The notes beneath the pieces are model-generated. The model worked only from the letters and a program-made list of their open reading frames with translations, was not told the DNA's origin and made no database searches. Source: Actinoplanes sp. NBC_00393 (GTDB lineage: Bacteria; Actinomycetota; Actinomycetes; Mycobacteriales; Micromonosporaceae). Taken from it: a stretch of DNA of 64,000 nucleotides. The DNA is taken from the NCBI RefSeq assembly GCF_036053395.1, contig NZ_CP107942.1, forward strand, positions 124,001 through 188,000. The letters are read 5' to 3'. Positions 21,290 to 30,170 of the stretch are shown here, one piece after another. The number at the start of each line of letters is the position of its first letter. Positions within the stretch are counted from its first letter, which is position 1. The position numbers and the translations under genes are program-made.

Positions 21290-21341
21290 TTTTCGAGTAA
21301 GGGCGCCGGGTGATCCCGCCGGCACGATGACGGAGGCTGAT

Positions 21342-22529
21342 ATGACCGCCCTCGAGGGTGTGAAGGTGATCTGCCTCGGCCAGTTCTACTTCGCGCCGTA
21401 CTGCAGCATGCTGATGGCTCGCCTGGGCGCCGACGTGATCAAGATCGAGTCGCCGGCCGGCGATCCGTATCGGCGGTTGCCCACGCTCGACGAGAACGGC
21501 GAGCCGCTCCAGTTTCGTTTTCTGAACTCCGGCAAGCGCGTCATGCGCCTGGACCTGAAGGCTCCCGAGGGCCAGGATGTGCTCCGCAAACTGGTCCGTA
21601 CTGCGGACGTGCTGGTGCAGAACCTCTCGCCTGGCGCGATGGATCGATTCGGACTGGGGTACGAGCAGCTCAGTAAAATCAACCCCCAGCTGGTCATGGC
21701 ATCGGGCACCGGATTCGGCTCCTTCGGTCCCTACGCCGGGGAACCCGCGATGGACCTCACGATCCAGGCCCGGACTGCGATCATGAGCACCACCGGCTTC
21801 GAGGACGGGCCTCCGGTGCGTACCGGCCCCTCCGTGGTCGACTTCATGGCCGGCACCCACCTGATCGCCGGTGTGCTGGCGGCGCTGTTTCAGCGCACCC
21901 GCACCGGCCGCGGCCAGCACGTCGAGGTCTCCCTGCAGGATGCGATCCTGCCGTCGCTCACCTCCAACATCGCCGGGCTGCTCAGCCCGGGCGCGGTCAG
22001 CCGCGAACGGACCGGGAACCGGCACGGTGGAATGTCGGTGGCGCCCTACAACGCCTACCCGGCGGCCGACGGCTGGATGACGATTCTCTGTCCCACCGAC
22101 ACACACTGGCAGCGGCTCTGCGCGCTGATGGACGATCCGGCCACCGCGGACCCGCGGTTCGCGAGCATGACCGGGCGCTGCGATCACATGGACACCGTCG
22201 ACGCGCTGGTCAGCGGTTGGACCCGGGGCCGGACCAAGGCCGAGCTGGCAACCGCGCTGAAGGCCTCCAAGATTCCCTTCGCCCCGGTCGTGACACTGCC
22301 CGAGCTGCTGGACGACCCGCACGTGCGGGCCCGCGGCGTGCTGCACGAAGCCACCGACGAGCGAGGACCGTTCACCACGCTCGGCAGTCCGCTGTTCCTC
22401 TCCGACTCGCCGATGGTCGAACCGTCACGGGCCGGCCGGCTCGGCGAGCACACCGATGAGGTACTGCGCGACGAACTCGGTCTGACCGTGGACGAGATCG
22501 CCAAACTGCACGAGACCGGCATCGTCTGA
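21342..22529 (+). CDS. CaiB/BaiF-type CoA transferase (copy 1)
   Basis: A 395-residue class III CoA transferase. Typical features are LGADVIKIE near the N-terminus, the NLSPGAMDRFGLGY segment, and the catalytic Asp in AMDLTIQA followed by GFEDGPPVRTG. ATG 21342 is chosen because ACGGAGG is 6 bases upstream and because the paralogue at 36811 begins with the same MTALEGVKVIC. The two copies have the same length and align without visible gaps. It should move CoA between a carboxylic acid and an acyl-CoA donor. It is the first gene of a plus-strand operon running to the IclR gene at 25675. Confidence 0.93.
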   Translation: MTALEGVKVICLGQFYFAPYCSMLMARLGADVIKIESPAGDPYRRLPTLDENGEPLQFRFLNSGKRVMRLDLKAPEGQDVLRKLVRTADVLVQNLSPGAMDRFGLGYEQLSKINPQLVMASGTGFGSFGPYAGEPAMDLTIQARTAIMSTTGFEDGPPVRTGPSVVDFMAGTHLIAGVLAALFQRTRTGRGQHVEVSLQDAILPSLTSNIAGLLSPGAVSRERTGNRHGGMSVAPYNAYPAADGWMTILCPTDTHWQRLCALMDDPATADPRFASMTGRCDHMDTVDALVSGWTRGRTKAELATALKASKIPFAPVVTLPELLDDPHVRARGVLHEATDERGPFTTLGSPLFLSDSPMVEPSRAGRLGEHTDEVLRDELGLTVDEIAKLHETGIV

Positions 22530-22547
22530 GAGCAAGGGAGCAGAGCC

Positions 22548-23621
22548 ATGGCCGTGCACGCCCGCATCGCCGTTCTTCCGCCGGGCCGGCAGACCCTCGA
22601 CCTGCACGAGGTGGATCTTCAGGCCGGGCCCTACGAGGTCGTTGTGCGGCAGAAGGCTTTCGGCGTGTGCCACAGTCAGCTCGACCGGATCTTCGATCCC
22701 GGCCGCGGCACGCCGCTGGTCCTCGGCCACGAGTCGATCGGCACCGTCGCCGCAGTGGGGGACCGGGTGACCTACGTCCGCCCGGGCGACCACGTGCTGG
22801 TCACCTGGATCCCCAGGACACCGCTTGAGGGCCGTCCGCCGGCGGCCACTTCGGTGATCCTGGCCGACGGTTCGAGGGCGACGACGCACAACACCTTCAC
22901 GTGGGGTACCCACGCGTTGGTGGATGAGCAATACGTGGTGAAGGCGTTGCCGGGCCTTTCAGCGGACCTCGGCGCAATCATCGGCTGTGCCCTGATGACC
23001 GGCGCCGGGGCGGTGATGAACACGGCCGGCGTCACCGCCGGGCAGAGTGTCGCGGTCTGGGGAACCGGCGGCGTCGGCCTGTGCGCGGTGGCCGCCGCTT
23101 CGATCCTCGGCGCGCATCCGGTCATCGCGGTCGACATCGACGACGACAAGCTGAAACTGGCCCGGCGATTCGGCGCCACCGACGTCGTCAACGCGGCGAC
23201 CGGCGACCCGGTGGAGGCGATCCGCGCACTCACCACGAACCTGGACGGTACCCGCGGTGTCGACGTCGCGCTGGACTGCACCGGACGTGGCGCGAACATC
23301 CCGATCAGTCTCGCGGCGGTCCGCCCGGGGATCCGCGGTGCCGGGATCCGCGGCGGCGCCGACATCCTCGTCGGGATTCCCCGCACCCCGTTCCAGCTGG
23401 ACAGCTTCGACCTGCTCAACGGCGAGAAGAGCCTGGTCGGCTGTGTGGGCGGCAGCTGCGACCCGGTTCGGGATTTCCCGACGTTCACGGCATGGACCGC
23501 CGACGGCCGGTTCGATCCCAGCGCGCTGGTCACCGACCGCTACCCCCTCGACCAGCTGAACACCGCCGTCGACGACCTGCACGCCGGCCGGGTCGGTGGC
23601 CGCGCGGTGGTGGAGCTCTGA
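22548..23621 (+). CDS. Zinc-type alcohol dehydrogenase lacking the structural-zinc lobe
   Basis: A 357-residue medium-chain dehydrogenase. Catalytic zinc ligands appear as FGVCHSQ and GHESIG; the cofactor motif is WGTGGVGL. The segment that usually holds four structural-zinc cysteines (after GDHVLVTW) has none (IPRTPLEGRPP). In the second caiB operon this position is taken by an unrelated iron-type dehydrogenase (38048). ATG lies 18 bases after the CoA transferase stop. Substrate unknown. Confidence 0.9.
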   Translation: MAVHARIAVLPPGRQTLDLHEVDLQAGPYEVVVRQKAFGVCHSQLDRIFDPGRGTPLVLGHESIGTVAAVGDRVTYVRPGDHVLVTWIPRTPLEGRPPAATSVILADGSRATTHNTFTWGTHALVDEQYVVKALPGLSADLGAIIGCALMTGAGAVMNTAGVTAGQSVAVWGTGGVGLCAVAAASILGAHPVIAVDIDDDKLKLARRFGATDVVNAATGDPVEAIRALTTNLDGTRGVDVALDCTGRGANIPISLAAVRPGIRGAGIRGGADILVGIPRTPFQLDSFDLLNGEKSLVGCVGGSCDPVRDFPTFTAWTADGRFDPSALVTDRYPLDQLNTAVDDLHAGRVGGRAVVEL

Positions 23622-23679
23622 CCGGCGTGGCGACCGACCTGAACCTGCGGCACGTGACCCCTTTCTGCGGAGGACTCCG

Positions 23680-24852
23680 ATGACAAGCACCGATACCCCC
23701 TCCGACGCGAAGTTCGGCAGGGAACTGGCCACCGGCAAGTTCACCGACGAGATGCTGACCGACATGCGCAACCTGATCGGCACCGAGCTGCGGACGGACG
23801 CGTGCGTCAACAACGAGTACGCGACCCGGCTGGCCATCCTGCGTTTCGCCGAGGGCATCGGCGACGACAACCCGCTGTGGACGGATGAGGCGTACGCGGC
23901 CGCCGGCCCGTACGGCGCCATCGTCGCCCCGCCCAGCTTCATCTTCGCCTGCCTCGGCTCGGTCCAGGTGGGTTGGCGTGGGCTCGGCGGATTCCACGCC
24001 GAGACCGACGTGAGCTTCCACGCGCCGATCCGGGTCGGTGACAAGATAACGGCGCGGGTCTGGTTCGACGGGTTCGACGATCCGGTCGACAGCTCCTTCG
24101 GCGGCCGCCGGATCAAGGACTACCTGCGCCAGGAGTACTGGAACCAGGACGACCAACTCGTCGCGCGGTTCATCTGCTCCCGGATGCGCTTCGAGCGCGG
24201 TGAGATGCAGAAGCGGCGCAGCTCCCGGAAGATCGAACTCCCGCATCCATGGACCGACGAACAACTCGCCGCGGTCGAGGAGGACATCCTCGCCGAGACC
24301 CCGCGCGGGGCAGAGCCCCGGTACTGGGAGGACGTACAGGTCGGCGACGAGATCGACACCATCACCAAGGGTCCGATCGGGCTCACCGACGAGATCGCGT
24401 ACGTCGCCTCCGGGGCTGCCCCGATTCCGCGTCTGTCCGCGCACGGGGTGGCTCTGCGGCGCTACCGCAAGCACCCGAAGTGGGCGTTCCGTGATCCGAA
24501 CACGCACGCCCTCGAGCCGGTGTACTCGGTGCACTACAACGACTACGCCGCCCAGTTGCAGGGTGCGCAGATCGCCTACGACGTCGGCATTCAGCGCACC
24601 TGCTGGCAGATCCACTCGCTCACCCACTGGATCGGCGACGCCGGCCGGGTCAAAGCGATCCACGGGCAGTACCGCGCGCATGTCTACCTCTCCGACGTGG
24701 TCCGGCTGGGCGGCGCCGTCGTCCGCAAAGAGATTGACGCCGACGGCGACGCGGTGGTGCATCTGCGGACCTGGGCGACCAACCAGAGGGAACAGAACTG
24801 CATGCCGGGTACGGCCACCGTCGTCCTGCCGCGCAAGGAGGCGCAGCGGTGA
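23680..24852 (+). CDS. MaoC-like double hot-dog dehydratase
   Basis: A 390-residue protein with an N-terminal FAS1-like (MaoC_dehydrat_N) hot-dog domain (residues about 30-180; AILRFAEGIGDDNPLW, PSFIFACLG) and a second hot-dog domain (about 210-385; HYNDYAAQ, YRAHVYLSDVVRLGG). The family contains enoyl-CoA hydratases of steroid and other side-chain degradation. GCGGAGG supports ATG 23680. It sits directly before the crotonase-fold hydratase at 24902, so two unrelated hydratase types act in one operon. Confidence 0.85.
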   Translation: MTSTDTPSDAKFGRELATGKFTDEMLTDMRNLIGTELRTDACVNNEYATRLAILRFAEGIGDDNPLWTDEAYAAAGPYGAIVAPPSFIFACLGSVQVGWRGLGGFHAETDVSFHAPIRVGDKITARVWFDGFDDPVDSSFGGRRIKDYLRQEYWNQDDQLVARFICSRMRFERGEMQKRRSSRKIELPHPWTDEQLAAVEEDILAETPRGAEPRYWEDVQVGDEIDTITKGPIGLTDEIAYVASGAAPIPRLSAHGVALRRYRKHPKWAFRDPNTHALEPVYSVHYNDYAAQLQGAQIAYDVGIQRTCWQIHSLTHWIGDAGRVKAIHGQYRAHVYLSDVVRLGGAVVRKEIDADGDAVVHLRTWATNQREQNCMPGTATVVLPRKEAQR

Positions 24853-24901
24853 CCAAGCAGTACCCAGATCCTGCCGCGCGCCGTCGTGCGGCCGGCCGCC
24901 G

Positions 24902-25648
24902 ATGAGCCGCCTCGTCGGGATCTCGGGCGTCGGGCGGGTGGCGGTGCTGGAGATGCAACGCCCGCCGAACAACTACTTCGACGAGGCGCTGCTGACCGAG
25001 CTGGCCGACACGCTGCAGGATCTCGACCACGACGCCGCCGTGTCGTGCGTCGTGCTCTGCTCCCAGGGCCGGCACTTCTGTGCCGGTGCTGACCTGCGCG
25101 GCATGGGGGAGGCCTGGATCCGCCGGATCTACCGTCAGGCGTTCCGGGTGTTCTCCGGCCGCAAGCCGATCATCGCCGCGGTGCAGGGCGCCGCTGTCGG
25201 TGGCGGCCTCGGCCTGGCGTTGGCGGCCGACTTCCGCGTGGTCGCGCCGACGGCGCGACTCACGGCGAACTTCGCGCGTCTCGGATTCCACCAGGGCTTC
25301 GCGTTGACGGTCACGCTGCCCCGGCTGGTCGGAGAGCAGCGCGCCGCGGAGTTGCTGTACACCAGCCGGTCGGTCAGCGGCGAGGAGGCGGCGACGATCG
25401 GGCTTTGCGACCAGGTCTCGGACGATCCCCGCGCCGGCGCTCTGGCCATGGCCGAGCGGATCGCGTCGTCGGCGCCGCTGTCGCTGGTCGCCATCCGGGC
25501 GACCCTGCGCCGCCGCCTGGTCGGGGAAGTGTCGACGGCGCTGGACGTCGAGGCGGCCGCGCAGACCGCTCTGCTGGGCACCGCAGATTTCGCCGAGGGG
25601 GTGTCAGCCGCGGGGGAACGACGTCCGCCGAAGTTCGTCGGTTCGTAG
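24902..25648 (+). CDS. Enoyl-CoA hydratase/isomerase family protein (copy 1)
   Basis: A 248-residue crotonase-fold protein. The oxyanion-hole segments are HFCAGADLRG and AAVGGGLGLALAADFRV; the usual catalytic-Glu region reads NFARLGFHQGFALTVTLP, a divergent pattern, so hydration is not certain and isomerisation or C-C hydrolysis is possible. It has exactly the same length as the copy at 40856. ATG 24902 has no good ribosome-binding site and probably depends on translation of the preceding gene. The stop codon lies inside the iclR operator (25641-25656). Confidence 0.9.
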   Translation: MSRLVGISGVGRVAVLEMQRPPNNYFDEALLTELADTLQDLDHDAAVSCVVLCSQGRHFCAGADLRGMGEAWIRRIYRQAFRVFSGRKPIIAAVQGAAVGGGLGLALAADFRVVAPTARLTANFARLGFHQGFALTVTLPRLVGEQRAAELLYTSRSVSGEEAATIGLCDQVSDDPRAGALAMAERIASSAPLSLVAIRATLRRRLVGEVSTALDVEAAAQTALLGTADFAEGVSAAGERRPPKFVGS

Positions 25649-25656
25649 CTACGAAC
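25641..25656. promoter_or_regulatory. Perfect regulon palindrome in front of iclR copy 1
   Basis: GTTCGTAGCTACGAAC is identical to its own reverse complement over all 16 bases, the best palindrome of the set. It spans the stop codon of the hydratase gene and lies 18 bases before the IclR start, consistent with autoregulation. No separate promoter is evident. Confidence 0.75.
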
Positions 25657-25674
25657 TCCCGGTGGGGTGCCGGT

Positions 25675-26439
25675 ATGGTCATGGCCGTGAGCGAGCAAGC
25701 CGACGCCGAGGCCGCGAAGGGCCACCGCACCATCGACCGTGTCACGCAGATCCTCGAGGAGGTCGTCTACAACCCCGGCATGGGCTTCGCCGAGCTCGCC
25801 CGGGCCCTTGACGCGCCGCGAAGCTCTGTGCACGGCTTCATCCGTGGTCTGCTTGCCAAGGGCTGGCTGTACGAGGCCGACAAGCGTTTCTATCTCGGCC
25901 CGGCCGTCTACGCGCTGACGCTGGCCAGCGGCAACATCCGGGCCGGGCAGGTCACCCAGGCCGATCTCGACGCCCTGCACAACGACACCAGGATGACGGT
26001 GTTCCTCGGCGTCCAGGCCGGCGACCACCTCATCTACATCGGCGAGTCCGGCAGCGATGCGATGACCGGGTTCGCCGCGCGCAGCAACATCCGCCGGACG
26101 CTCATCGACACCGCCGGCGGCAAGGCCCTGCTCGCGGCCCAGGCCGACGGCACGCGGGAGGCCTACCTTCGACGGCAGGACGGCGAGCTGGTCTCCGCGT
26201 TCCTCTCGCAGTTCCCCGGCATCGTCAAGACCGGCGTGGCCAAGAACTTCCGCCATCACGGCGCCCAGCTGGCGCTGGCCAGCGTGGTGCGCGACCGCGC
26301 GGGCAAGGCCGTGGCCGTGGCGGTTCTCGTCGGGCCTACGGCCGACGCCGAACCGCGCGAGGCGAGGCTGCGCCGACTCCTGGTCAAGCACGTCGCGGCA
26401 TGGTCGCAGCGCGAAGTGGCGCCGCGCGAAGCGCTCTGA
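25675..26439 (+). CDS. IclR-family transcriptional regulator (copy 1)
   Basis: A 254-residue regulator: N-terminal winged helix (residues about 20-85; HRTIDRVTQILEEVVYNP, ARALDAPRSSVHGFIRGLLAKGWLY) and the C-terminal IclR effector domain (TVFLGVQAGDHLIYIGES; AGGKALLAAQAD; GAQLALASVVRD). ATG 25675 follows GGTGGGG; ATG 25681 and GTG 25687 are alternatives. A very close paralogue is at 41641. Each has a palindrome directly upstream, so both are the best candidates for binding the 13-site regulon. IclR proteins respond to small acids and can repress or activate. Confidence 0.92.
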   Translation: MVMAVSEQADAEAAKGHRTIDRVTQILEEVVYNPGMGFAELARALDAPRSSVHGFIRGLLAKGWLYEADKRFYLGPAVYALTLASGNIRAGQVTQADLDALHNDTRMTVFLGVQAGDHLIYIGESGSDAMTGFAARSNIRRTLIDTAGGKALLAAQADGTREAYLRRQDGELVSAFLSQFPGIVKTGVAKNFRHHGAQLALASVVRDRAGKAVAVAVLVGPTADAEPREARLRRLLVKHVAAWSQREVAPREAL

Positions 26440-26480
26440 CCGGTTCTCCCCACACTCTCATCAGGCAGCGAAACCTCCCG

Positions 26481-26553
26481 TTGACTTCGGTCACGCGGGC
26501 GCTTTAGCGTGGGCACGAATCGCTAATGCGACAGGTTGTTCGTATATGAGAAC
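26481..26553 (+). promoter_or_regulatory. Promoter and operator of the aldehyde/alcohol dehydrogenase operon
   Basis: TTGACT (26481-26486), 18 bases, TAGCGT (26505-26510), AATGCG (26525), and 13 bases after its first base the operator GTTCGTATATGAGAAC (26538-26553). The downstream GGAGG serves ATG 26572. Confidence 0.75.
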
Positions 26554-26571
26554 TAGACCTGGAGGTGCCTG

Positions 26572-27984
26572 ATGATCGAGCGGGATGAGATCTTCATCAA
26601 CGGGACGTGGGTCGCGTCCACCACGGCCGAGCGTCTGACCGTGATCAACCCGGTGACCGAGGAACCGGTCGCCACCATCCCGGCCGGCTCGGCCGAGGAC
26701 GCAGACAGAGCCGCCCGAGCCGCCGCGGCGGCGTTCCCGGCATGGTCTCAGACCACGATCGAAGAGCGCCTGGCGATGCTCGACAATCTCGCCAAGCTCA
26801 CCGCGGAGCGAGCCGACGAGATCACCCGTGCGATCGTCAGCGAGATCGGCCAGCCCTACCGCATCGCCCAGGAGTCCCAAGCGGCGGCTGCCGTGGAGGA
26901 CCTGCGAAGCCTCGCGGACAGCCTGCCGTCGGTGGTGTGGGAGGAACGGACCGGGCACACGGTGGTCGCCCGCGAAGCCGCCGGCGTGGTTGGTGCCATC
27001 ACACCGTGGAACGGGCCGATGCGGATGGTCTGCATGAAAGCCGGTGCGGCGCTCGCCGCCGGATGCACCGTCGTGCTCAAGGGCACCGAAGTCGCACCGC
27101 TGAGTTCCTTCATCTTCGCTGAGATGGTCGCGGCCGCAGGCCTGCCGGAGGGCGTGTTCAACCTCGTCTCCGGCAACGGTCCGGTCGTCGGTGAGGCGAT
27201 CGTGACCCATCCCCTGGTCGACATGGTCTCGCTGACCGGCTCGGTCCGCGCCGGGCGCCGGGTGATGGAACTGGCCTCTCAGCGGGTCAAGAAGGTGGCC
27301 TTGGAACTCGGCGGCAAGTCCGCCAATGTGATCCTTCCTGACGCCGACCTGAAGCGGGCCGTCGAAGTGGGTATCGAGGACGCCTTCCGTAACTCCGGTC
27401 AGGTCTGTGGCGGCCTGTCCCGGGTGCTGGTCCCCCGGTCCCGGCTGGCCGAGGCGGAGGAGATCGCCGTCCGCAAAGCGGAAAGTTACGTTCTCGGCGA
27501 CCCCTTCAACCCGGCGACGACGCTCGGCCCGGTTGCCAACGCGACGCAGCGCCAGCGGATCCGCGACTACATTCACGCCGGCCTCGAGGACGGGGCCCGG
27601 TTGCTGACCGGCGGCGCCGAGGCGCCGGACGGGCTCGATCGCGGCTTCTTCGTGCGCCCGACGGTGTTCTCCGGCGACAACAACTCCCGCATCGCGCGCG
27701 AGGAGATCTTCGGCCCGGTGGTCGTCATCATCCCCTTCGACGACGAGGACGACGCCTTCCGGATCGCCAACGACACCGAGTACGGCCTGGCCGGAGCGAT
27801 CTGGGCCGGCGACGAGGCCCGCGCGCGGGCGCTGGCGAAGAGGCTGCGGGCCGGGCGCATCCGGATCAACGGCTCGCCGGTCAACCCGCGCGCGCCGCAC
27901 GGCGGCTTCAAGCTCTCCGGAATCGGCCGGGAGTTCGGGCGCTACGGCATCGAGGAGTTCCTCGAGTACAAGTCGATCGGCTGA
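26572..27984 (+). CDS. Aldehyde dehydrogenase (copy 1 of a pair)
   Basis: A 470-residue NAD(P)-dependent aldehyde dehydrogenase. Motifs: PWNGPM, LTGSVRAG, LELGGKSANV (general base Glu) and NSGQVCGGLSR with the catalytic Cys; C-terminal EEIFGPVVVI and HGGFKLSGIGRE. Its close paralogue is on the minus strand at 49092-50507 (same SVRAG..VMELAS, AFRN.GQVCGGL and APHGGFKLSGIGRE). A CAD-type alcohol dehydrogenase follows after 5 bases, so the pair probably converts an alcohol to an acid. Confidence 0.94.
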   Translation: MIERDEIFINGTWVASTTAERLTVINPVTEEPVATIPAGSAEDADRAARAAAAAFPAWSQTTIEERLAMLDNLAKLTAERADEITRAIVSEIGQPYRIAQESQAAAAVEDLRSLADSLPSVVWEERTGHTVVAREAAGVVGAITPWNGPMRMVCMKAGAALAAGCTVVLKGTEVAPLSSFIFAEMVAAAGLPEGVFNLVSGNGPVVGEAIVTHPLVDMVSLTGSVRAGRRVMELASQRVKKVALELGGKSANVILPDADLKRAVEVGIEDAFRNSGQVCGGLSRVLVPRSRLAEAEEIAVRKAESYVLGDPFNPATTLGPVANATQRQRIRDYIHAGLEDGARLLTGGAEAPDGLDRGFFVRPTVFSGDNNSRIAREEIFGPVVVIIPFDDEDDAFRIANDTEYGLAGAIWAGDEARARALAKRLRAGRIRINGSPVNPRAPHGGFKLSGIGREFGRYGIEEFLEYKSIG

Positions 27985-27989
27985 GTCCG

Positions 27990-29075
27990 GTGATCACCGT
28001 CAACGCCCGGGCCACATCCGGCCCGGCGGAACCGTTCCGCGCCATTCGCATCCAGCGCCGTGACCTCGGTCCGGCCGACGTGCTCATCGACATCGCGTTC
28101 TCCGGCGTCTGTCACACCGACGTGAGCCGGGCCCGCGGTGAGTTCGGCACGACGATGTACCCGATCGTGCCCGGCCACGAGATCGCCGGGATCGTCTCGG
28201 CGATCGGGCCGGAGGTGACCCGGTTCGCCGTGGGTGACCGGGTCGGCGTCGGCTGCCTGGTCGACTCGTGCCGGGAGTGCGAGTTCTGCCGCGCCGGGCT
28301 GGAGCCGTACTGCCGGCGCGACCACGTCCGCACCTACAACTCGATCGGCCGGGACGGTACGAAGACGCTGGGCGGCTACAGCGAGAAGATCGTGGTGGAC
28401 GAGGCGTACGTGGTGCGCATTCCCGACGAGATTCCGTTGCCGAACGCGGCTCCGCTGCTGTGCGCCGGCATCACCCTCTATTCCCCGTTGCGGCACTGGA
28501 AGGCCGGGCCCGGCAAGAAGGTCGCGATCCTCGGCTTCGGCGGTCTCGGGCACGTCGGCGTGGCCATCTCAGCGGCGCTGGGCGCGCACACCACCGTTTT
28601 CGAACTGACCATGGACAAACAGACCGACGCGTTCCAACGAGGAGCCGAGGACTATCGGCTGAGCACCGATCCAGCGATCTTCACCGAGTTCGCCGGCACC
28701 TTCGACCTGATCCTTTCGACAGTGCCGGCCCGGATCGACTATGACGCGTTTCTCGGCCTGCTCGCCCTCGACGGCACCATGGTGATGCTCGGCGTGCCGA
28801 AGAAGCCGATCACCCTTGACGTCTTCTCGCTGCTGTACAACCGGCGGTCGCTGGCCGGAACGTTGGTCGGCGGCATCGCCGAGACACAGGAGATGCTCGA
28901 CTTCTGCGCCGAACGGGGCATCCACGCGGAAGTCGAGATCATCGGCGCGGACGAGATCGACGGCGCCTTCGACCGAGTCGCCAAGGGCGATGTGCGCTAC
29001 AGGTTCGTCATCGACGTAAAGACGATGGGGGTACCAACAGTGACCCCCTCATCCGGCGGCGAATGCCTAGGCTGA
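27990..29075 (+). CDS. CAD-type zinc alcohol dehydrogenase (copy 1 of a pair)
   Basis: A 361-residue enzyme of the cinnamyl-alcohol-dehydrogenase/YahK branch. Catalytic zinc: GVCHTD and GHEIAG; structural zinc: [15 protein letters not shown] with four cysteines; cofactor: [12 protein letters not shown] 27990 lies 5 bases after the aldehyde dehydrogenase stop. A paralogue at 55289 has the same [14 protein letters not shown] and [14 protein letters not shown] blocks. The C-terminus is about 13 residues longer than the paralogue's. It probably interconverts the alcohol and aldehyde of the pathway substrate. Confidence 0.93.
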   Translation: MITVNARATSGPAEPFRAIRIQRRDLGPADVLIDIAFSGVCHTDVSRARGEFGTTMYPIVPGHEIAGIVSAIGPEVTRFAVGDRVGVGCLVDSCRECEFCRAGLEPYCRRDHVRTYNSIGRDGTKTLGGYSEKIVVDEAYVVRIPDEIPLPNAAPLLCAGITLYSPLRHWKAGPGKKVAILGFGGLGHVGVAISAALGAHTTVFELTMDKQTDAFQRGAEDYRLSTDPAIFTEFAGTFDLILSTVPARIDYDAFLGLLALDGTMVMLGVPKKPITLDVFSLLYNRRSLAGTLVGGIAETQEMLDFCAERGIHAEVEIIGADEIDGAFDRVAKGDVRYRFVIDVKTMGVPTVTPSSGGECLG

Positions 29076-29149
29076 AACGAGTTCGCACCTGCTTCCCTCT
29101 CCGCGAGATTTCCTCCGTGAGAGCACACCCGGAACGAGAGGAATCATTG

Positions 29150-30007
29150 ATGTCTGCCGCAATTCCGGACGTCACCTTGAACAACGGCGTGAAAATGCCG
29201 ATTCTCGGGTTCGGCGTCTTCCAGGTTCCCGGCGAGCAGACTGAACAGGTCGTCACCGACGCCCTCGCCGCCGGTTACCGGTCCCTCGACACCGCCGCCT
29301 CGTACGGCAACGAGGAAGCTGTCGGCCGCGCCATCGCCAAGAGCGGCATCCCGCGCGACCAGCTGTTCATCACGACCAAGCTGTGGATCCAGCACACCGG
29401 TGAGGACACCGCTCGGCGCGAGTTCGACAAGTCCCTGCGCAACCTCGGCCTGGACTACCTCGACCTGTACCTGATCCACCAGCCGCTGGGTGACTACTAC
29501 AGCTCCTGGCACGCGATGCAGAAGCTGTACGCCGAGGGCCTGATCAAGGCGATCGGAGTCTCCAACTTCTACCCGGACCGGCTCGTGGACCTCATCCAGC
29601 ACAACGACATCACGCCGGCGGTCAACCAGATCGAGACGCATCCGTTCTTCCAGCGCGCCGACTACCAGCCGCTGCTGCGCGAGCACGGCGTGCAGATCGA
29701 GTCCTGGGGCCCGTTCGCCGAAGGCAGAAACGACCTGTTCACCAACCCGACGCTGACCGAGATCGGCGAGGCGCACGGCAAATCCGTTGCCCAGGTCGTG
29801 CTTCGGTGGCTCATTCAGCGCGACGTCGTCGTCATCCCCAAGTCGGTGCGCCCCGACCGCATGGCGGAGAATCTCGACGTCTTCGACTTCGAGCTGACCG
29901 ACGACGAGATCACCCGGATCGCGGCCCTGGACACCGGCGTGTCCGCGTTCTTCGACCACCGCGACCCCGCGATGGTCACCTGGCTCGGCGGCCGTCGCGT
30001 CGACTGA
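29150..30007 (+). CDS. Aldo/keto reductase (AKR5-like)
   Basis: A 285-residue AKR with Asp/Tyr in [10 protein letters not shown], Lys in FITTKLWI and His in [10 protein letters not shown], and the [13 protein letters not shown] cofactor loop. It resembles 2,5-diketo-gluconate-reductase-like enzymes and is paralogous to 994-1881. GAGAGGA precedes ATG 29150. It is 74 bases downstream of the alcohol dehydrogenase with no operator or terminator between, so probably the same transcript. Confidence 0.92.
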   Translation: MSAAIPDVTLNNGVKMPILGFGVFQVPGEQTEQVVTDALAAGYRSLDTAASYGNEEAVGRAIAKSGIPRDQLFITTKLWIQHTGEDTARREFDKSLRNLGLDYLDLYLIHQPLGDYYSSWHAMQKLYAEGLIKAIGVSNFYPDRLVDLIQHNDITPAVNQIETHPFFQRADYQPLLREHGVQIESWGPFAEGRNDLFTNPTLTEIGEAHGKSVAQVVLRWLIQRDVVVIPKSVRPDRMAENLDVFDFELTDDEITRIAALDTGVSAFFDHRDPAMVTWLGGRRVD

Positions 30008-30088
30008 CCGCTCATGGGGTGCCGGTGCAGACGGCGGCGGCGCCCATGAACGTCACCCGGGTCACCACGCCGTCGAGAGGAGGCTCAA

Positions 30089-30160
30089 ATGCCTGTCACC
30101 ACAGGTGACGAAGCAGCGAACGAGCCGAGACACGTCCTTGTCGATCCGGTCACCGGCTGA
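30089..30160 (+). CDS. Possible 23-residue small peptide before apbE
   Basis: ATG 30089 is preceded by AGAGGAGG at an ideal 7-base distance and opens a 24-codon frame (peptide begins MPVTTGDEAANEP and ends VLVDPVTG) whose TGA is 10 bases before the ApbE start. The peptide is unlike any I recognise, has no signal or cysteine, and could be a leader peptide, a coupling device, or the start of a decayed gene. The strong ribosome-binding site is the only real support. Confidence 0.35.
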   Translation: MPVTTGDEAANEPRHVLVDPVTG

Positions 30161-30170
30161 AGGACGGCTG

